DNA of 59,867 bases, from IMG/VR virus record IMGVR_UViG_3300029267_004697, positions 1-59,867 of that record. One strand, 5' to 3'. Both the position numbers and the translations under genes were made by a program. This document shows positions 17,555 through 25,067 of this stretch, one piece after another. Position 1 is the first letter of the stretch. The number at the start of each line of letters is the position of its first letter. The notes under the pieces were generated by a model. The model worked only from the letters and a program-made list of their open reading frames with translations. It was not told where the DNA came from and did no database searches. Origin of the DNA: a virus.

Positions 17555-17967
17555 TATCGGGTCACTTCGCTCATGATGACTGGTTTGACAAGATATTCAT
17601 CCAATGCCATCGGGATCAGATATATAAGATTCGAGATCACCGGATAACTACCTACGTCTGCCGCGCATATTCTTTCAATCGGTTCATCGGTTGTCTGAAA
17701 AGCTAAATCAAACGCCTGGGGATTAATGGCATAATAGAAGTAAACAATCCAATCATCTCCTCTCACCACCGCTAAACTTTTCCAGTCTTTTATTTCTACG
17801 CCAATCTCCTCTTTCGCTTCTCTGATCATCGCCTCAAGTTCCGATTCGTCCTCTATGTGACCACCCACACCATTAAGATACCCAACCTGCCACTCTGGGC
17901 GATTTTTTCTTATCAGGAGAACATTAGTCAAATCATCGAAGAGAAAACCGACTACATATCTTTTCAT
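17554..17967 (-). CDS. Nudix hydrolase
   Basis: A 137-residue protein with a complete Nudix box: G-H-I-E-D-E-S-E-L-E-A-M-I-R-E-A-K-E-E-I-G-V. The REAKEE core holds the metal-binding Glu residues. It would hydrolyse a nucleoside diphosphate linked to another group; the substrate (oxidised nucleotide, NADH or RNA cap) cannot be told. AGGAGG precedes the ATG. Confidence 0.88.
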   Translation of the reverse strand: MKRYVVGFLFDDLTNVLLIRKNRPEWQVGYLNGVGGHIEDESELEAMIREAKEEIGVEIKDWKSLAVVRGDDWIVYFYYAINPQAFDLAFQTTDEPIERICAADVGSYPVISNLIYLIPMALDEYLVKPVIMSEVTR

Positions 17968-17976
17968 ATCTCCTCC

Positions 17977-18609
17977 TTACAGATAAGGCATATTATTATT
18001 ATTAATAATATCTTCCAAAGAAGACCATTTCGGTGACGTTACCAAAATGGTTTCACGAACACAATATTCTGCGGTATCCACATCTATCTTATGTTCTGGG
18101 TCGTACTTATTGTTTTCCTTGGAGTAATCAAATTCAGCATCTTCATGCTTTCTTAAAATGCTTCCCATTAATTTGTATGTCTTGGGGGCTTTCTTTGTGT
18201 AATCCCCCTCTAGTTTACTTAAATATTCAAACAGCTTCTCGTTCCTGGGAGAATAGGGTAAGATGCTGTCAGAAAATTCACCTGTATCTTTAAAATACCA
18301 CCCCTTGCCCCCACTAATCTTAGGACTATCAAATATAACTATTCTTTTAGTTTTAAGGTCTATAACATCCTCTTCGTGGCAAGAAAGATTAATATCTCTA
18401 GGTAAATCAATCCCAGTATCTTCTAGTGGTTTGACTGTGCCATGAGGAGGCCCATTGTCCCAGTGATACTCTGTGAAAAGAAACAATTCACCAAACTTTT
18501 CTCTGATGCCAATAAACCCAAGGCAAGTAGCATCAAACACTCCAAGTAGTAAGTTTCTAGAATGTATTTTATAAACCCTTCTATTTTTACAGTCTTCTAG
18601 CTTAATCAC
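17977..18609 (-). CDS. Hypothetical protein
   Basis: A 210-residue protein with no recognised domain. N-terminal half beta-rich, C-terminal part charged, ending in an Asn run (INNNNMPYL). It lies in the leftward RNA ligase/tRNA operon. Confidence 0.75.
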   Translation of the reverse strand: MIKLEDCKNRRVYKIHSRNLLLGVFDATCLGFIGIREKFGELFLFTEYHWDNGPPHGTVKPLEDTGIDLPRDINLSCHEEDVIDLKTKRIVIFDSPKISGGKGWYFKDTGEFSDSILPYSPRNEKLFEYLSKLEGDYTKKAPKTYKLMGSILRKHEDAEFDYSKENNKYDPEHKIDVDTAEYCVRETILVTSPKWSSLEDIINNNNMPYL

Positions 18610-18625
18610 CGATAGCTCCTATGGT

Positions 18626-19078
18626 TTAAAATCCAGATACCAAATCTTGCTGTCTGGTCGTGCTAACTGGTTTAATACTAATCTGCCTGATCCCGAAAAT
18701 AGTTTGATTATGCTCATCTAGTTTTTCTATACCTAGTTCACCTATGTAAGCTTCCTTCATAATCCAAGGTGTTAATACTTTAGCTCTTAGAGTTAGTGCC
18801 TCTACTAGAATTCCTTTAACTATTCTATGATAACCATCTATAACTCTTAAGAAAAATGGTTCGACTAGTATAGGTAAACTAATGTTAGCGTCAATTATTC
18901 TTTTTAGATGGAGTAGATCATACAGGCACTCAGATGGAGTTCTATTTTCCCAAACCGGATGATGCATGTAGTCAGCAGATAGAGGCCACTTAACAGTTTG
19001 CATATCGAAAGCTAGTTCGTGTAGCTTGCTCACATCAAATATCTTTCCGTCTAGATAAGCTATACCTTTAGGTGGCAT
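18626..19078 (-). CDS. ParB/sulfiredoxin-fold protein
   Basis: A 150-residue protein with VIDGYHRIVKGILVEA at about residues 77-92. D-G-x-H-R is the core of the ParB/Srx nuclease-like fold, which binds nucleotide or acts on DNA in phage and plasmid proteins. The protein has no helix-turn-helix, so it is not a full ParB. Specific role unknown. Confidence 0.65.
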   Translation of the reverse strand: MPPKGIAYLDGKIFDVSKLHELAFDMQTVKWPLSADYMHHPVWENRTPSECLYDLLHLKRIIDANISLPILVEPFFLRVIDGYHRIVKGILVEALTLRAKVLTPWIMKEAYIGELGIEKLDEHNQTIFGIRQISIKPVSTTRQQDLVSGF

Positions 19079-19081
19079 TGA

Positions 19082-19441
19082 TTAATCCGTGAAGTACCAG
19101 TCTGAAAAGACAGCAGAATAGTCATAGCTTTCTCCACAATATCCACAACGAACTGTATGTGCTTCTTCATCAATCTTCTCAAAGGCAATAAAAGAGACTG
19201 TTCCATCTGCTTCTCTTTCTGGCCTACCAATATAAGTAGCCGTAGTAACTAGCTCAAATTGTTCAGACCCACATTCTTGGTCGTCGATCAAATTTTTGCA
19301 TAGTAGAAGGTGACCCTCACCCTCAAAACACTCGTCTGTTAAGAACTCATCTGCTCTCTTTGAATTTTTTAGCCATTTCTCTAGTTTCTCAGCGTCATCT
19401 ATTGATAGAGACATCTCTTTATTATTAAAGTTGTAATTCAT
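19082..19441 (-). CDS. Hypothetical protein with C-terminal Cys pair
   Basis: A 119-residue acidic protein. CGYCG near the C-terminus and an earlier LLCK...EC may form a metal site. AAGGAG lies upstream. It is four bases from the ParB-like gene. No family recognised. Confidence 0.7.
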   Translation of the reverse strand: MNYNFNNKEMSLSIDDAEKLEKWLKNSKRADEFLTDECFEGEGHLLLCKNLIDDQECGSEQFELVTTATYIGRPEREADGTVSFIAFEKIDEEAHTVRCGYCGESYDYSAVFSDWYFTD

Positions 19442-19465
19442 TGCTTATTCTCCTTCCTTAGTTTA

Positions 19466-19536
19466 AGCGGATAATGGGAGTTGAACCCCTGTCCCGAGCA
19501 TGGCACGCTCCGATTTTACCATTAAACTAAGCCCGC
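19466..19536 (-). tRNA. tRNA-Gly (anticodon GCC), possibly degenerate
   Basis: Minus strand GCGGGCT ... loop GTGCCAT ... TTCAACT. The anticodon loop gives GCC (Gly) with T33. Acceptor pairs 6 and 7 and one pair each in the anticodon and T stems are mismatched, so it may be decaying or weakly functional. Its 5' end overlaps the last codons of the neighbouring gene at 19527. CCA is not encoded. Confidence 0.7.
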
Positions 19537-20189
19537 TCATAAAATCCCTTAATCAAATCGACAACCTCTCTTCCGGTAAGAATATTGTCGACGGCAGCCC
19601 CACTCAATCCGGGTGAGATATTGAAATCGATTGCGTAAATCTTCTTGGCGGCAACGAAATCAACTGCGAACATCGGTTCTTTTATCTTGGGATGATATCC
19701 TCTTCCTGCCTCCGCTAAAACCTCTACCCATGCCTTGTCACCGTAATTCGACCTCCAATCATCAATACTCGAATACCTCAGCCACCACTTCCTGTCTCCA
19801 ATCTGCAAATACCTCAAGGAAACTGAACCCTCACCCGGAGAAGTCGGGATAAATTCAGAGCAGAAATTATCTGGATGCTTTTCAAGGGCCTTTTCGGCAG
19901 ACATCCTTTCCTTTCCTTCTCCTCTATGAGCCATTTCATCCAAATAAACTACAACGCTCACAATCCTCATTATTCCATCAGGAATGTCCGAATACCGCTC
20001 TCTCAGCTTGGGGAAAACCTCTTTCACGATTCCAACCTCAGGGCTATTCAGACCAAGACTTTTGAGGAAACCAAACATTTCCCTTCTACCCATCCCTCCC
20101 CTAGACATTCGCTCAAATACGATGTCCCCTTCTCGATCAAACCAATGGTCGTAATAATCAAGAAAATCTGTCTTCAGTTGAATCTTCAC
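19527..20189 (-). CDS. ATP-grasp-like protein
   Basis: A 220-residue protein. The C-terminal part has FAVDFVAAKK followed by AIDFNISPGLSG, which matches the metal- and ATP-binding end of ATP-grasp enzymes (D-x-N-x-x-P-G). The N-terminal region is shorter than in full enzymes. It may ligate an amino group to a carboxylate, but the substrate is unknown. The gene end overlaps tRNA-Gly. Confidence 0.55.
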   Translation of the reverse strand: MKIQLKTDFLDYYDHWFDREGDIVFERMSRGGMGRREMFGFLKSLGLNSPEVGIVKEVFPKLRERYSDIPDGIMRIVSVVVYLDEMAHRGEGKERMSAEKALEKHPDNFCSEFIPTSPGEGSVSLRYLQIGDRKWWLRYSSIDDWRSNYGDKAWVEVLAEAGRGYHPKIKEPMFAVDFVAAKKIYAIDFNISPGLSGAAVDNILTGREVVDLIKGFYERA

Positions 20190-20203
20190 CTCAACCTCTC
20201 AAA

Positions 20204-20278
20204 TGGTGGGCCGACTGGGACTTGAACCCAGAACCCCCAGATTAAAAGTCTGGTACTCTTCCATTGAGTTACCGCCCC
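20204..20278 (-). tRNA. tRNA-Lys (anticodon TTT)
   Basis: Cloverleaf on the minus strand: anticodon arm CCAGA-CTTTTAA-TCTGG, T arm CTGGG-TTCAAGT-CCCAG, D stem ACTC/GAGT. The acceptor has one mismatch (position 4 with 69). CCA is encoded after the discriminator A. Confidence 0.9.
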
Positions 20279-20374
20279 TTACCCAAAATCCACCGAAATT
20301 TTAATCTGTTCCATGTCTCCTCCTTTATTAACTGGAGCTGGCGGTAGGAATCGAACCCACATTTCGCTGATTAC

Positions 20375-21166
20375 CTTACCACTATAGCTTTCGCTACCTA
20401 TTTCTAGTTTGTGGTCTGGACTATGTCTTTACCTTCACAGGTAGATAGCGTATAGTCTCTACGGTTCCTTTTCAGTTACCTCGGCATTGGCATGAAGACA
20501 ATTATTTGGTACTGATTTATTGTCTTTTTAGCTTTCACCGATACAGCTATCTCCACTCATACTATTCTTTTTCTAGTATAAGGCCCGTTAGTAAGATTTC
20601 CCTGATTGATATCTATATCTTCTAGAGAATCGTCCATTCCCTTATTCTTTCTTTTATAGGTTGGTAACTGAGCATCACAATTGGGGCATACCAATCGTAG
20701 GTTTTTGAGGGAATCGTTAGTAGGATCTCCATTGATATGATCGACTATTATGGGAATATCTTTGCCATTCCACCTTGACTTATTGCATATTTGACATTTT
20801 TGACCAAATTCATTAATTAGTATTCTCCTGAGAGTTTGCAGGTGCAAAACCCCTTGTCCTAATTTTTCTTTACTCAGTCTCATCCTATATTTAGTTGAGC
20901 AAGAAAAACAACAAAACTTTGGCTGCCCCCTTACATTATAACTAATTTCTGATCCACAATATAAGCAAGTACGTTTTAAGTGTACTTTCTTGTGGCCTCT
21001 GGTTTTTAATCCAAATTTATGCAACCAGTATCTAACTGTGGTTTGACTTACTTGTAATTCTCTCGCTATTGCTCTCTGCGTATTATTTTTAGAGAGTTGT
21101 TCTAGTACATTTTTTTCCATATGATGATTATACTAGATTTAGTTCTAAATTACAAGCTTTTGTTTC
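20375..21166 (-). other. Group I self-splicing intron in tRNA-Thr
   Basis: A 792-base intron. The upstream exon ends in T and the intron ends in G, as group I splicing needs. The catalytic core is visible near the 3' end on the minus strand: AGACTATA (20451-20458) pairs with ACATAGTCC (20418-20426) to form P7, and TAGCGAAAGCTA forms a P9-like hairpin. An HNH endonuclease gene lies in a peripheral loop, which makes the element potentially mobile. Confidence 0.88.
20557..21120 (-). CDS. HNH homing endonuclease encoded in the intron
   Basis: A 187-residue protein. Residues 1-40 are a helix-turn-helix (RAIARELQVSQTTVRYWL), followed by a Cys cluster (CLYCG, CCFSC) and the HNH nuclease motif: CQICN, IIVDHINGDPTNDSLKNLRLVC and PNC. 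It would cut intron-less tRNA-Thr genes so that repair copies the intron in. It lies wholly inside the group I intron and is read in the same direction. Confidence 0.93.
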   Translation of the reverse strand: MEKNVLEQLSKNNTQRAIARELQVSQTTVRYWLHKFGLKTRGHKKVHLKRTCLYCGSEISYNVRGQPKFCCFSCSTKYRMRLSKEKLGQGVLHLQTLRRILINEFGQKCQICNKSRWNGKDIPIIVDHINGDPTNDSLKNLRLVCPNCDAQLPTYKRKNKGMDDSLEDIDINQGNLTNGPYTRKRIV

Positions 21167-21228
21167 AGGTCAGCTGCTCTACCTAGTTGAGCTACGCCAG
21201 CTATTAACTATAAATATCTACTTCTTTA

Positions 21229-21486
21229 TTATTTCCCCTTAAATTTACGATACCATTCTCGTTTTTTGGGATCTTCGCTGTTTTTTAATTCACCAAACCA
21301 TGTTTTCCCGTCTTTGTTAAACCCATACACATCAGATACTTCGTTTAGCTGTATAGGGAGCTCCTTATCTCTACGCAAGTTTTCTTTTCCTTTCCTTCTG
21401 AATGTTCTATTGGCTAGCCTCTTGTCTTCCTTATCAGAAGCAGCACAAATTCCACAATAATCGTTTTTCCTTCTTGATTTACCCAT
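21229..21486 (-). CDS. Small basic hypothetical protein
   Basis: An 85-residue, Lys/Arg-rich protein starting MGKSRRKNDYCGICAAS. The CGIC pair may bind metal. The start overlaps the end of the next upstream gene by eight bases. No family recognised. Confidence 0.65.
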   Translation of the reverse strand: MGKSRRKNDYCGICAASDKEDKRLANRTFRRKGKENLRRDKELPIQLNEVSDVYGFNKDGKTWFGELKNSEDPKKREWYRKFKGK

Positions 21487-21724
21487 TAAACCTCTTCTCC
21501 ATTAACTTTTTACCTGTCTTAGCACACACCCACTCTCCACACCATTGATCCTCAGGTTCTATAATAATTGGCCAATCAGCCACAATACTTTCACCGACAT
21601 TAGACATAACTTTTCCTGGATACCGTTTACAAATACAGTTACCTCTGTCATTGGCGTCACCCTCAGCTCCACAACCATAAAGACAAGTTTTACAGTTGAT
21701 TTGTTTGCTAGGCAGTTTAACCAT
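21479..21724 (-). CDS. Small Cys-rich protein
   Basis: An 81-residue protein with eight Cys residues (CKTCLYGCG, CICKR, WCGEWVC), suggesting a metal-binding fold. I place the start at 21724, behind AAAAGGAGGAAG; reading further upstream would translate the tRNA-Leu gene. Confidence 0.7.
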   Translation of the reverse strand: MVKLPSKQINCKTCLYGCGAEGDANDRGNCICKRYPGKVMSNVGESIVADWPIIIEPEDQWCGEWVCAKTGKKLMEKRFNG

Positions 21725-21742
21725 TTTTCTTCCTCCTTTTGT

Positions 21743-21826
21743 TGGTAGGGGAGACAGGAATCGAACCTGCATGCCGAAGCACTAGCTCCTAAGGCTAGCG
21801 TGTCTGCCTAGTTCCACCACTCCCCC
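21743..21826 (-). tRNA. tRNA-Leu (anticodon TAG)
   Basis: Class II tRNA with a long variable arm (TGCTTCGGCA), anticodon arm CTAGC-CTTAGGA-GCTAG and encoded CCA. It reads CUA, a leucine codon used very often in the core genes of this phage. Confidence 0.93.
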
Positions 21827-21835
21827 CTAGTTATT

Positions 21836-22048
21836 TTACGTTTCTGATTCTAAGCAAGCATACAGTCTCCTAACCCCAACTCCATCATAGTGCAAAGGTG
21901 TAGGCTTATTAGGAAACGATTCACTGAAGTAATATCTGAACAACTCACAAGTAGGGTTACCAAAGTTATCAGAGGCTAGATAAGGACAAGTAGAATCACA
22001 ATATTGCTTATCTACTAATACCGTAACTTTTAAACTCTTCTTCTCCAT
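21836..22048 (-). CDS. Small Cys-containing hypothetical protein
   Basis: A 70-residue protein with CDSTCPYL, CELF and CLES, a possible metal site. It is the first gene of the leftward operon, with the promoter element at 22107 upstream. Similar small Cys proteins are common in phage but have no known role. Confidence 0.65.
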   Translation of the reverse strand: MEKKSLKVTVLVDKQYCDSTCPYLASDNFGNPTCELFRYYFSESFPNKPTPLHYDGVGVRRLYACLESET

Positions 22049-22106
22049 AGTTACTTCTATTTTGGATTAATATCTTTATTTTGTCAATAAAGAGACTAGC
22101 TCCAAT

Positions 22107-22115
22107 CTTATACCA
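22107..22115 (-). promoter_or_regulatory. TGGTATAAG promoter for the leftward tRNA/RNA ligase operon
   Basis: TGGTATAAG on the minus strand, 59 bases upstream of the first leftward gene. Confidence 0.6.
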
Positions 22116-22121
22116 CTTTCT

Positions 22122-22149
22122 TTGCAAAATCTAGTTTATATGCTATAAT
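22122..22149 (+). promoter_or_regulatory. Sigma-70-type promoter
   Basis: TTGCAA and TATAAT separated by 16 bases, reading rightward. It lies back to back with the leftward TGGTATAAG element and would use the host RNA polymerase. Confidence 0.65.
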
Positions 22150-22155
22150 TATAAG

Positions 22156-22236
22156 GAGACTGACGTGTTTTCTCCAAAGTCTCTTTCTTTCCTCCTTCCG
22201 GGAGCGGTCCTAGTCAGCTAGGACCGCTTCTCTTTT
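22156..22236 (+). ncRNA. Short transcript ending at a terminator
   Basis: Between the promoter at 22122 and the terminator at 22204 is about 80 bases without a gene. GAGACT and AGTCTC can pair as a first hairpin, and the terminator is the second. It may be a small RNA or an attenuated leader for the genes from 22296. Confidence 0.45.
22204..22236 (+). terminator. Intrinsic terminator
   Basis: GCGGTCCTAG pairs with CTAGGACCGC, loop TCAG, followed by a T-rich run. Confidence 0.85.
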
Positions 22237-22238
22237 TA

Positions 22239-22247
22239 AGGTATAAG
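22239..22247 (+). promoter_or_regulatory. AGGTATAAG promoter element
   Basis: A one-base variant of TGGTATAAG, right after a terminator and about 49 bases ahead of the gene at 22296. Confidence 0.5.
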
Positions 22248-22295
22248 ATAATAAATGAAATCTTATTAACGTTATTAACTAAGGAGGGTAAAACA

Positions 22296-22469
22296 ATGGT
22301 TAGGTACCAGCTTAAAATCACTAAGTGTAGGGAGCCGGTAAAGTGCTCCATTTGCAAGAAGCTCATCAATAAGGGCGAGCTTCATGAAGCGTGGTATTGT
22401 GGCTATTGCAAAGAGTGGGCTAACCACTTGAGATGTCAAAAGCCTAGAAAGGAGCATAACAATGTCTAA
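22296..22469 (+). CDS. Small zinc-ribbon protein
   Basis: A 57-residue protein with CSIC and CGYC placed as a zinc ribbon (KCSICKKLINKG...WYCGYCKEW). AAGGAGGG is upstream. Its stop overlaps the next start by eight bases. Confidence 0.75.
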   Translation: MVRYQLKITKCREPVKCSICKKLINKGELHEAWYCGYCKEWANHLRCQKPRKEHNNV

Positions 22470-22830
22470 TCTTTGGTACTATTATCTCCATCAAGATGGG
22501 TCGTTAATAGGGAAAAATCCAGCAGTAGTAGAGCATGATGATCAGTACTTTAATAGTCCTTTTGTAAAGAAGGTTTGGATGATCGATTTAACTAAGCGAG
22601 AAGATGCTTGGACTTTAGTGCTTGAGGCCCTAGCCCTTGGAGCCTCACTCGATCGAGCTAAAGAACTAGCTGAAAAGTGGAAACTAACTTATGAAGATTC
22701 TTTTGAAATGCTCTCACGGGTTAAGCCTACAGGTGAGATGAAAGAAGGAATGAAAATAATGATAGAGAAGATTTTTAAAGTGGACATTGACCAATATTGG
22801 GAAAGCGTTTTAGAGAAGCAAAAAAAATGA
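22462..22830 (+). CDS. Hypothetical protein
   Basis: A 122-residue mostly helical protein starting MSNLWYYYLHQDGSLIG. AAAGGAG lies upstream within the previous gene. A helix-turn-helix-like stretch (SLDRAKELAEKWKLTYED) is possible but weak. Ten bases later the tRNA-Arg begins. Confidence 0.7.
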   Translation: MSNLWYYYLHQDGSLIGKNPAVVEHDDQYFNSPFVKKVWMIDLTKREDAWTLVLEALALGASLDRAKELAEKWKLTYEDSFEMLSRVKPTGEMKEGMKIMIEKIFKVDIDQYWESVLEKQKK

Positions 22831-22839
22831 GGAATAAGT

Positions 22840-22916
22840 GCGTCTGTAGCTCAGCTGGACAGAGCAACGGACTTCTAATCCGTAGGCCGCAGGTTCGAGT
22901 CCTGCCAGGCGTGCCA
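22840..22916 (+). tRNA. tRNA-Arg (anticodon TCT)
   Basis: Cloverleaf with anticodon arm ACGGA-CTTCTAA-TCCGT and T arm GCAGG-TTCGAGT-CCTGC; ends GCCA with CCA encoded. It reads AGA/AGG, which the core genes use heavily. Confidence 0.93.
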
Positions 22917-22935
22917 CTAAGAAAGGAGATCAAAA

Positions 22936-23187
22936 GTGACCAAGGTAAAAATATCTGATTTAAGGAGAGAGATGATTGAAGGTGTCTTTAAATGTCCTAA
23001 ATGCGGGAGAGAGATTTCTGAGGAAAACGAGCTACTAGTTAGTGGAATCCACGAAGTATGGGTCTCGGCCACGCTTAGTGAATCCGGAGTTTATTCAGTA
23101 TCTGAACCAGCTGTTTATTCAGACGATTACGGAGTACACGACGAACCCGAAGAAGTGGTGGTGCAAGGATGTAATGAGTGTGTTTAA
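22936..23187 (+). CDS. Small zinc-binding protein
   Basis: An 83-residue protein starting at GTG behind AAAGGAG. CPKCG at residue 20 and CNEC near the end form a likely zinc site around an acidic beta-rich middle. Function unknown. Confidence 0.65.
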   Translation: MTKVKISDLRREMIEGVFKCPKCGREISEENELLVSGIHEVWVSATLSESGVYSVSEPAVYSDDYGVHDEPEEVVVQGCNECV

Positions 23188-23248
23188 CTTAAGATAATTT
23201 GAATTGAGACAAGGAAGTAATACCAAGAAATAAGGAAAGGAGAACAAA

Positions 23249-23503
23249 ATGTACAGGGTAGTAAAAACAGACGAAAAGGTTATATGGGGGAAGAAGGAGG
23301 ATGTTGATTGTGTTGTTGTTAGCCCAGCCATTACCCTTGCTGACGAGTTTGGGGGGAGAGCCCAGATCATTGTTGACGATCAGTGCTACGTTCTTCTTCT
23401 CAAGCAACATCAGGCGGAGAATTACAACCACACCGCTTGGTGGTTCAAGGAGGCAGTTGAGGCAATTAGGGGATTGGAAACCATCTCTCTAACCAGTCAA
23501 TAG
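23249..23503 (+). CDS. Small hypothetical protein
   Basis: An 84-residue protein beginning MYRVVKTDEKVIWGKKEDVD, with a strong AAAGGAGAAC site. Single domain of mixed fold, no recognised family. It is the last gene before a terminator. Confidence 0.65.
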   Translation: MYRVVKTDEKVIWGKKEDVDCVVVSPAITLADEFGGRAQIIVDDQCYVLLLKQHQAENYNHTAWWFKEAVEAIRGLETISLTSQ

Positions 23504-23530
23504 ACTGTGGGAATTAAGCTGCCTTTATAA

Positions 23531-23559
23531 GGAGTAGCTTCTACTACTCCTTTTTTTTT
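23531..23559 (+). terminator. Intrinsic terminator
   Basis: GGAGTAG pairs with CTACTCC and is followed by nine T. Confidence 0.9.
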
Positions 23560-23599
23560 AGCTTATCTTATGCTAAGATTAAAAGGGAGAATTGTATCT

Positions 23600-24010
23600 A
23601 TGACTAGAACCCAAGCAGTTAATCGTTTAAGAGAATTTATTAGGGATAAGAAGGAGTTAAACCGTCTTCTTCAAAATGACTATGAGAATGACCCTAGTCA
23701 ACTACAGCTGGCTTTGGATATGGCTGTAGATGATTTTAACACAACCCCACCTAGCATAGGAGGTTGTTCCTTAGAGTCATTTCCTAGTGACTATCTACTT
23801 ATTATAGGGGCTACAATCTCCCTTCTAGAATCAGCGGGAGTACTTCAGTCCAGGAATAGATTAAACTATGCTGATGGTGGATTAGCTATCTCAGTATCAG
23901 ATAAAGCTGAGGAGTATTCCAACTGGCTGAAAATGTTCATAAACGATTATGAAAATAAGAAGATTAGATATAAACAGTCACAAAACCTAGAATCTTGTTG
24001 GAGTATATAA
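23600..24010 (+). CDS. Neck/connector-like structural protein
   Basis: A 136-residue protein. I prefer the ATG at 23600, behind AAAGGGAGA, to the earlier ATG at 23570, which has no binding site. The C-terminal half (RLNYADGGLAISVSDK, then a helical end) resembles small head-tail joining proteins of large phages. The stop overlaps the next start (TAATG). The family call is tentative. Confidence 0.6.
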   Translation: MTRTQAVNRLREFIRDKKELNRLLQNDYENDPSQLQLALDMAVDDFNTTPPSIGGCSLESFPSDYLLIIGATISLLESAGVLQSRNRLNYADGGLAISVSDKAEEYSNWLKMFINDYENKKIRYKQSQNLESCWSI

Positions 24011-25065
24011 TGAATCGAAGCAGAATCTATAAAATAGCTGAAAACATTCTACTAGAAAACCCTCAAGCTTCTAAGGCCGATGCCACTATCAAGCAAAACC
24101 AGGAAACTGGGGGAATGATTAAGAAGTATAGAATAGGTGGGGCCTTGAACATCTATGATGAGAAGTTTGGTGATGTTCCTAGTAATGCTTATGATTATAG
24201 GGCTGCTTCCAGGGTAGCTGAAGCTAAAGCTATCTTGCAGCCAGACGGTCAAACTGGAGAGAGGATTAAATCTAATTTCAAGGGATTAGTCGATATGTTT
24301 GATCTTACTAAGAATCCAACAGCTGATCCTAGAAAGCATCAAAAGATAAATGAAGCTATAAACGCACTCAAGGAGTACAACTTGACTAAAGGTGCTTCTA
24401 CAAATGATACTAGAAGTAAAAAGGAAAAGCGCAGCGACAGACTAGAAACTGCCGTTGGAGTAGCCGGGTTACTCGGTTTAGCTGGATTAGGCATCTTTGG
24501 TGCTAGGAAGTACCATAAGTTCCTCCGCCAAGCTAGCAAACGTGAGCAGCAGTGGGGGCAGGCTTATGAGGAACGTAGTCGAAAAGCGAAGGAAGAGTGG
24601 AGAAGAAGGACGCAGGAGTGGGAACGGGAACGAGCACACAGAAGAGCGCAACAAGAAAGCCGCGGAAGAGCACAGGAAGAAAGCGATAGAAAATTTTGGG
24701 AAGACCTGGGTTCGTGGTCTAGAGGCGAGAGTTACACTGGAGGCGGGAGTTATACTGGAGGCGGGAGTGAATCCCACAAAGCCTGGGAGGACTGGTGGAG
24801 ATCAGCGAAGGATGTTGCTGGTTCAGAAAAAGCTAAAAAGACAGTAGGATTTGATCCAGAGCAGTTTACTAGAGAAGAAATCAAAAGAAGAAAGCGTGAT
24901 TTAATGAAACGTTATCATCCAGACTGGAATCCTAATGTCGACCCCAACAAGATGAAAGATATAAATGCTGCCTGGGATGTTTTAAGACGCACTGGAATGA
25001 CTAAAGGTGCTTCTACTTCTGATAAAATCTATTATAGAGCTTATTCGTTGCTAACTAAAAAATAA
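24010..25065 (+). CDS. Tagged membrane-segment protein with a C-terminal J-domain
   Basis: The 351-residue protein has, in order: an N-terminal tag (MNRSRIYKIAENIL), a hydrophobic segment (GLLGLAGLGIFGARK) near residue 150, a long Arg/Glu-rich helix, two Y-T-G-G-G-S repeats, and a J-domain with the HPD tripeptide near residue 303 (LMKRYHPDWNPN). It ends in a second tag-like stretch (SDKIYYRAYSLLTKK). J-domains stimulate Hsp70 ATPase, so the protein may recruit host DnaK. The tag and its structural-gene neighbours suggest it is packaged in the virion; that is inference. Confidence 0.82.
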   Translation: MNRSRIYKIAENILLENPQASKADATIKQNQETGGMIKKYRIGGALNIYDEKFGDVPSNAYDYRAASRVAEAKAILQPDGQTGERIKSNFKGLVDMFDLTKNPTADPRKHQKINEAINALKEYNLTKGASTNDTRSKKEKRSDRLETAVGVAGLLGLAGLGIFGARKYHKFLRQASKREQQWGQAYEERSRKAKEEWRRRTQEWERERAHRRAQQESRGRAQEESDRKFWEDLGSWSRGESYTGGGSYTGGGSESHKAWEDWWRSAKDVAGSEKAKKTVGFDPEQFTREEIKRRKRDLMKRYHPDWNPNVDPNKMKDINAAWDVLRRTGMTKGASTSDKIYYRAYSLLTKK

Positions 25066-25067
25066 AT

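Larger units (their letters stand above)
20333..21201 (-). tRNA. tRNA-Thr (anticodon TGT) split by a group I intron
   Basis: Exon 1 (21167-21201) gives GCTGGCG, the D arm and the 5' anticodon stem GCTGA plus CCT. Exon 2 (20333-20374) gives GTAA, TCAGC, the T arm GTGGG-TTCGATT-CCTAC, acceptor CGCCAGC, discriminator T and CCA. Joined, all seven acceptor pairs and all five anticodon-stem pairs match, and the loop reads CCTGTAA, anticodon TGT. As in the tRNA-Ala here, position 33 is C. The intron lies inside the anticodon, so the tRNA cannot work unless spliced. Confidence 0.9.
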
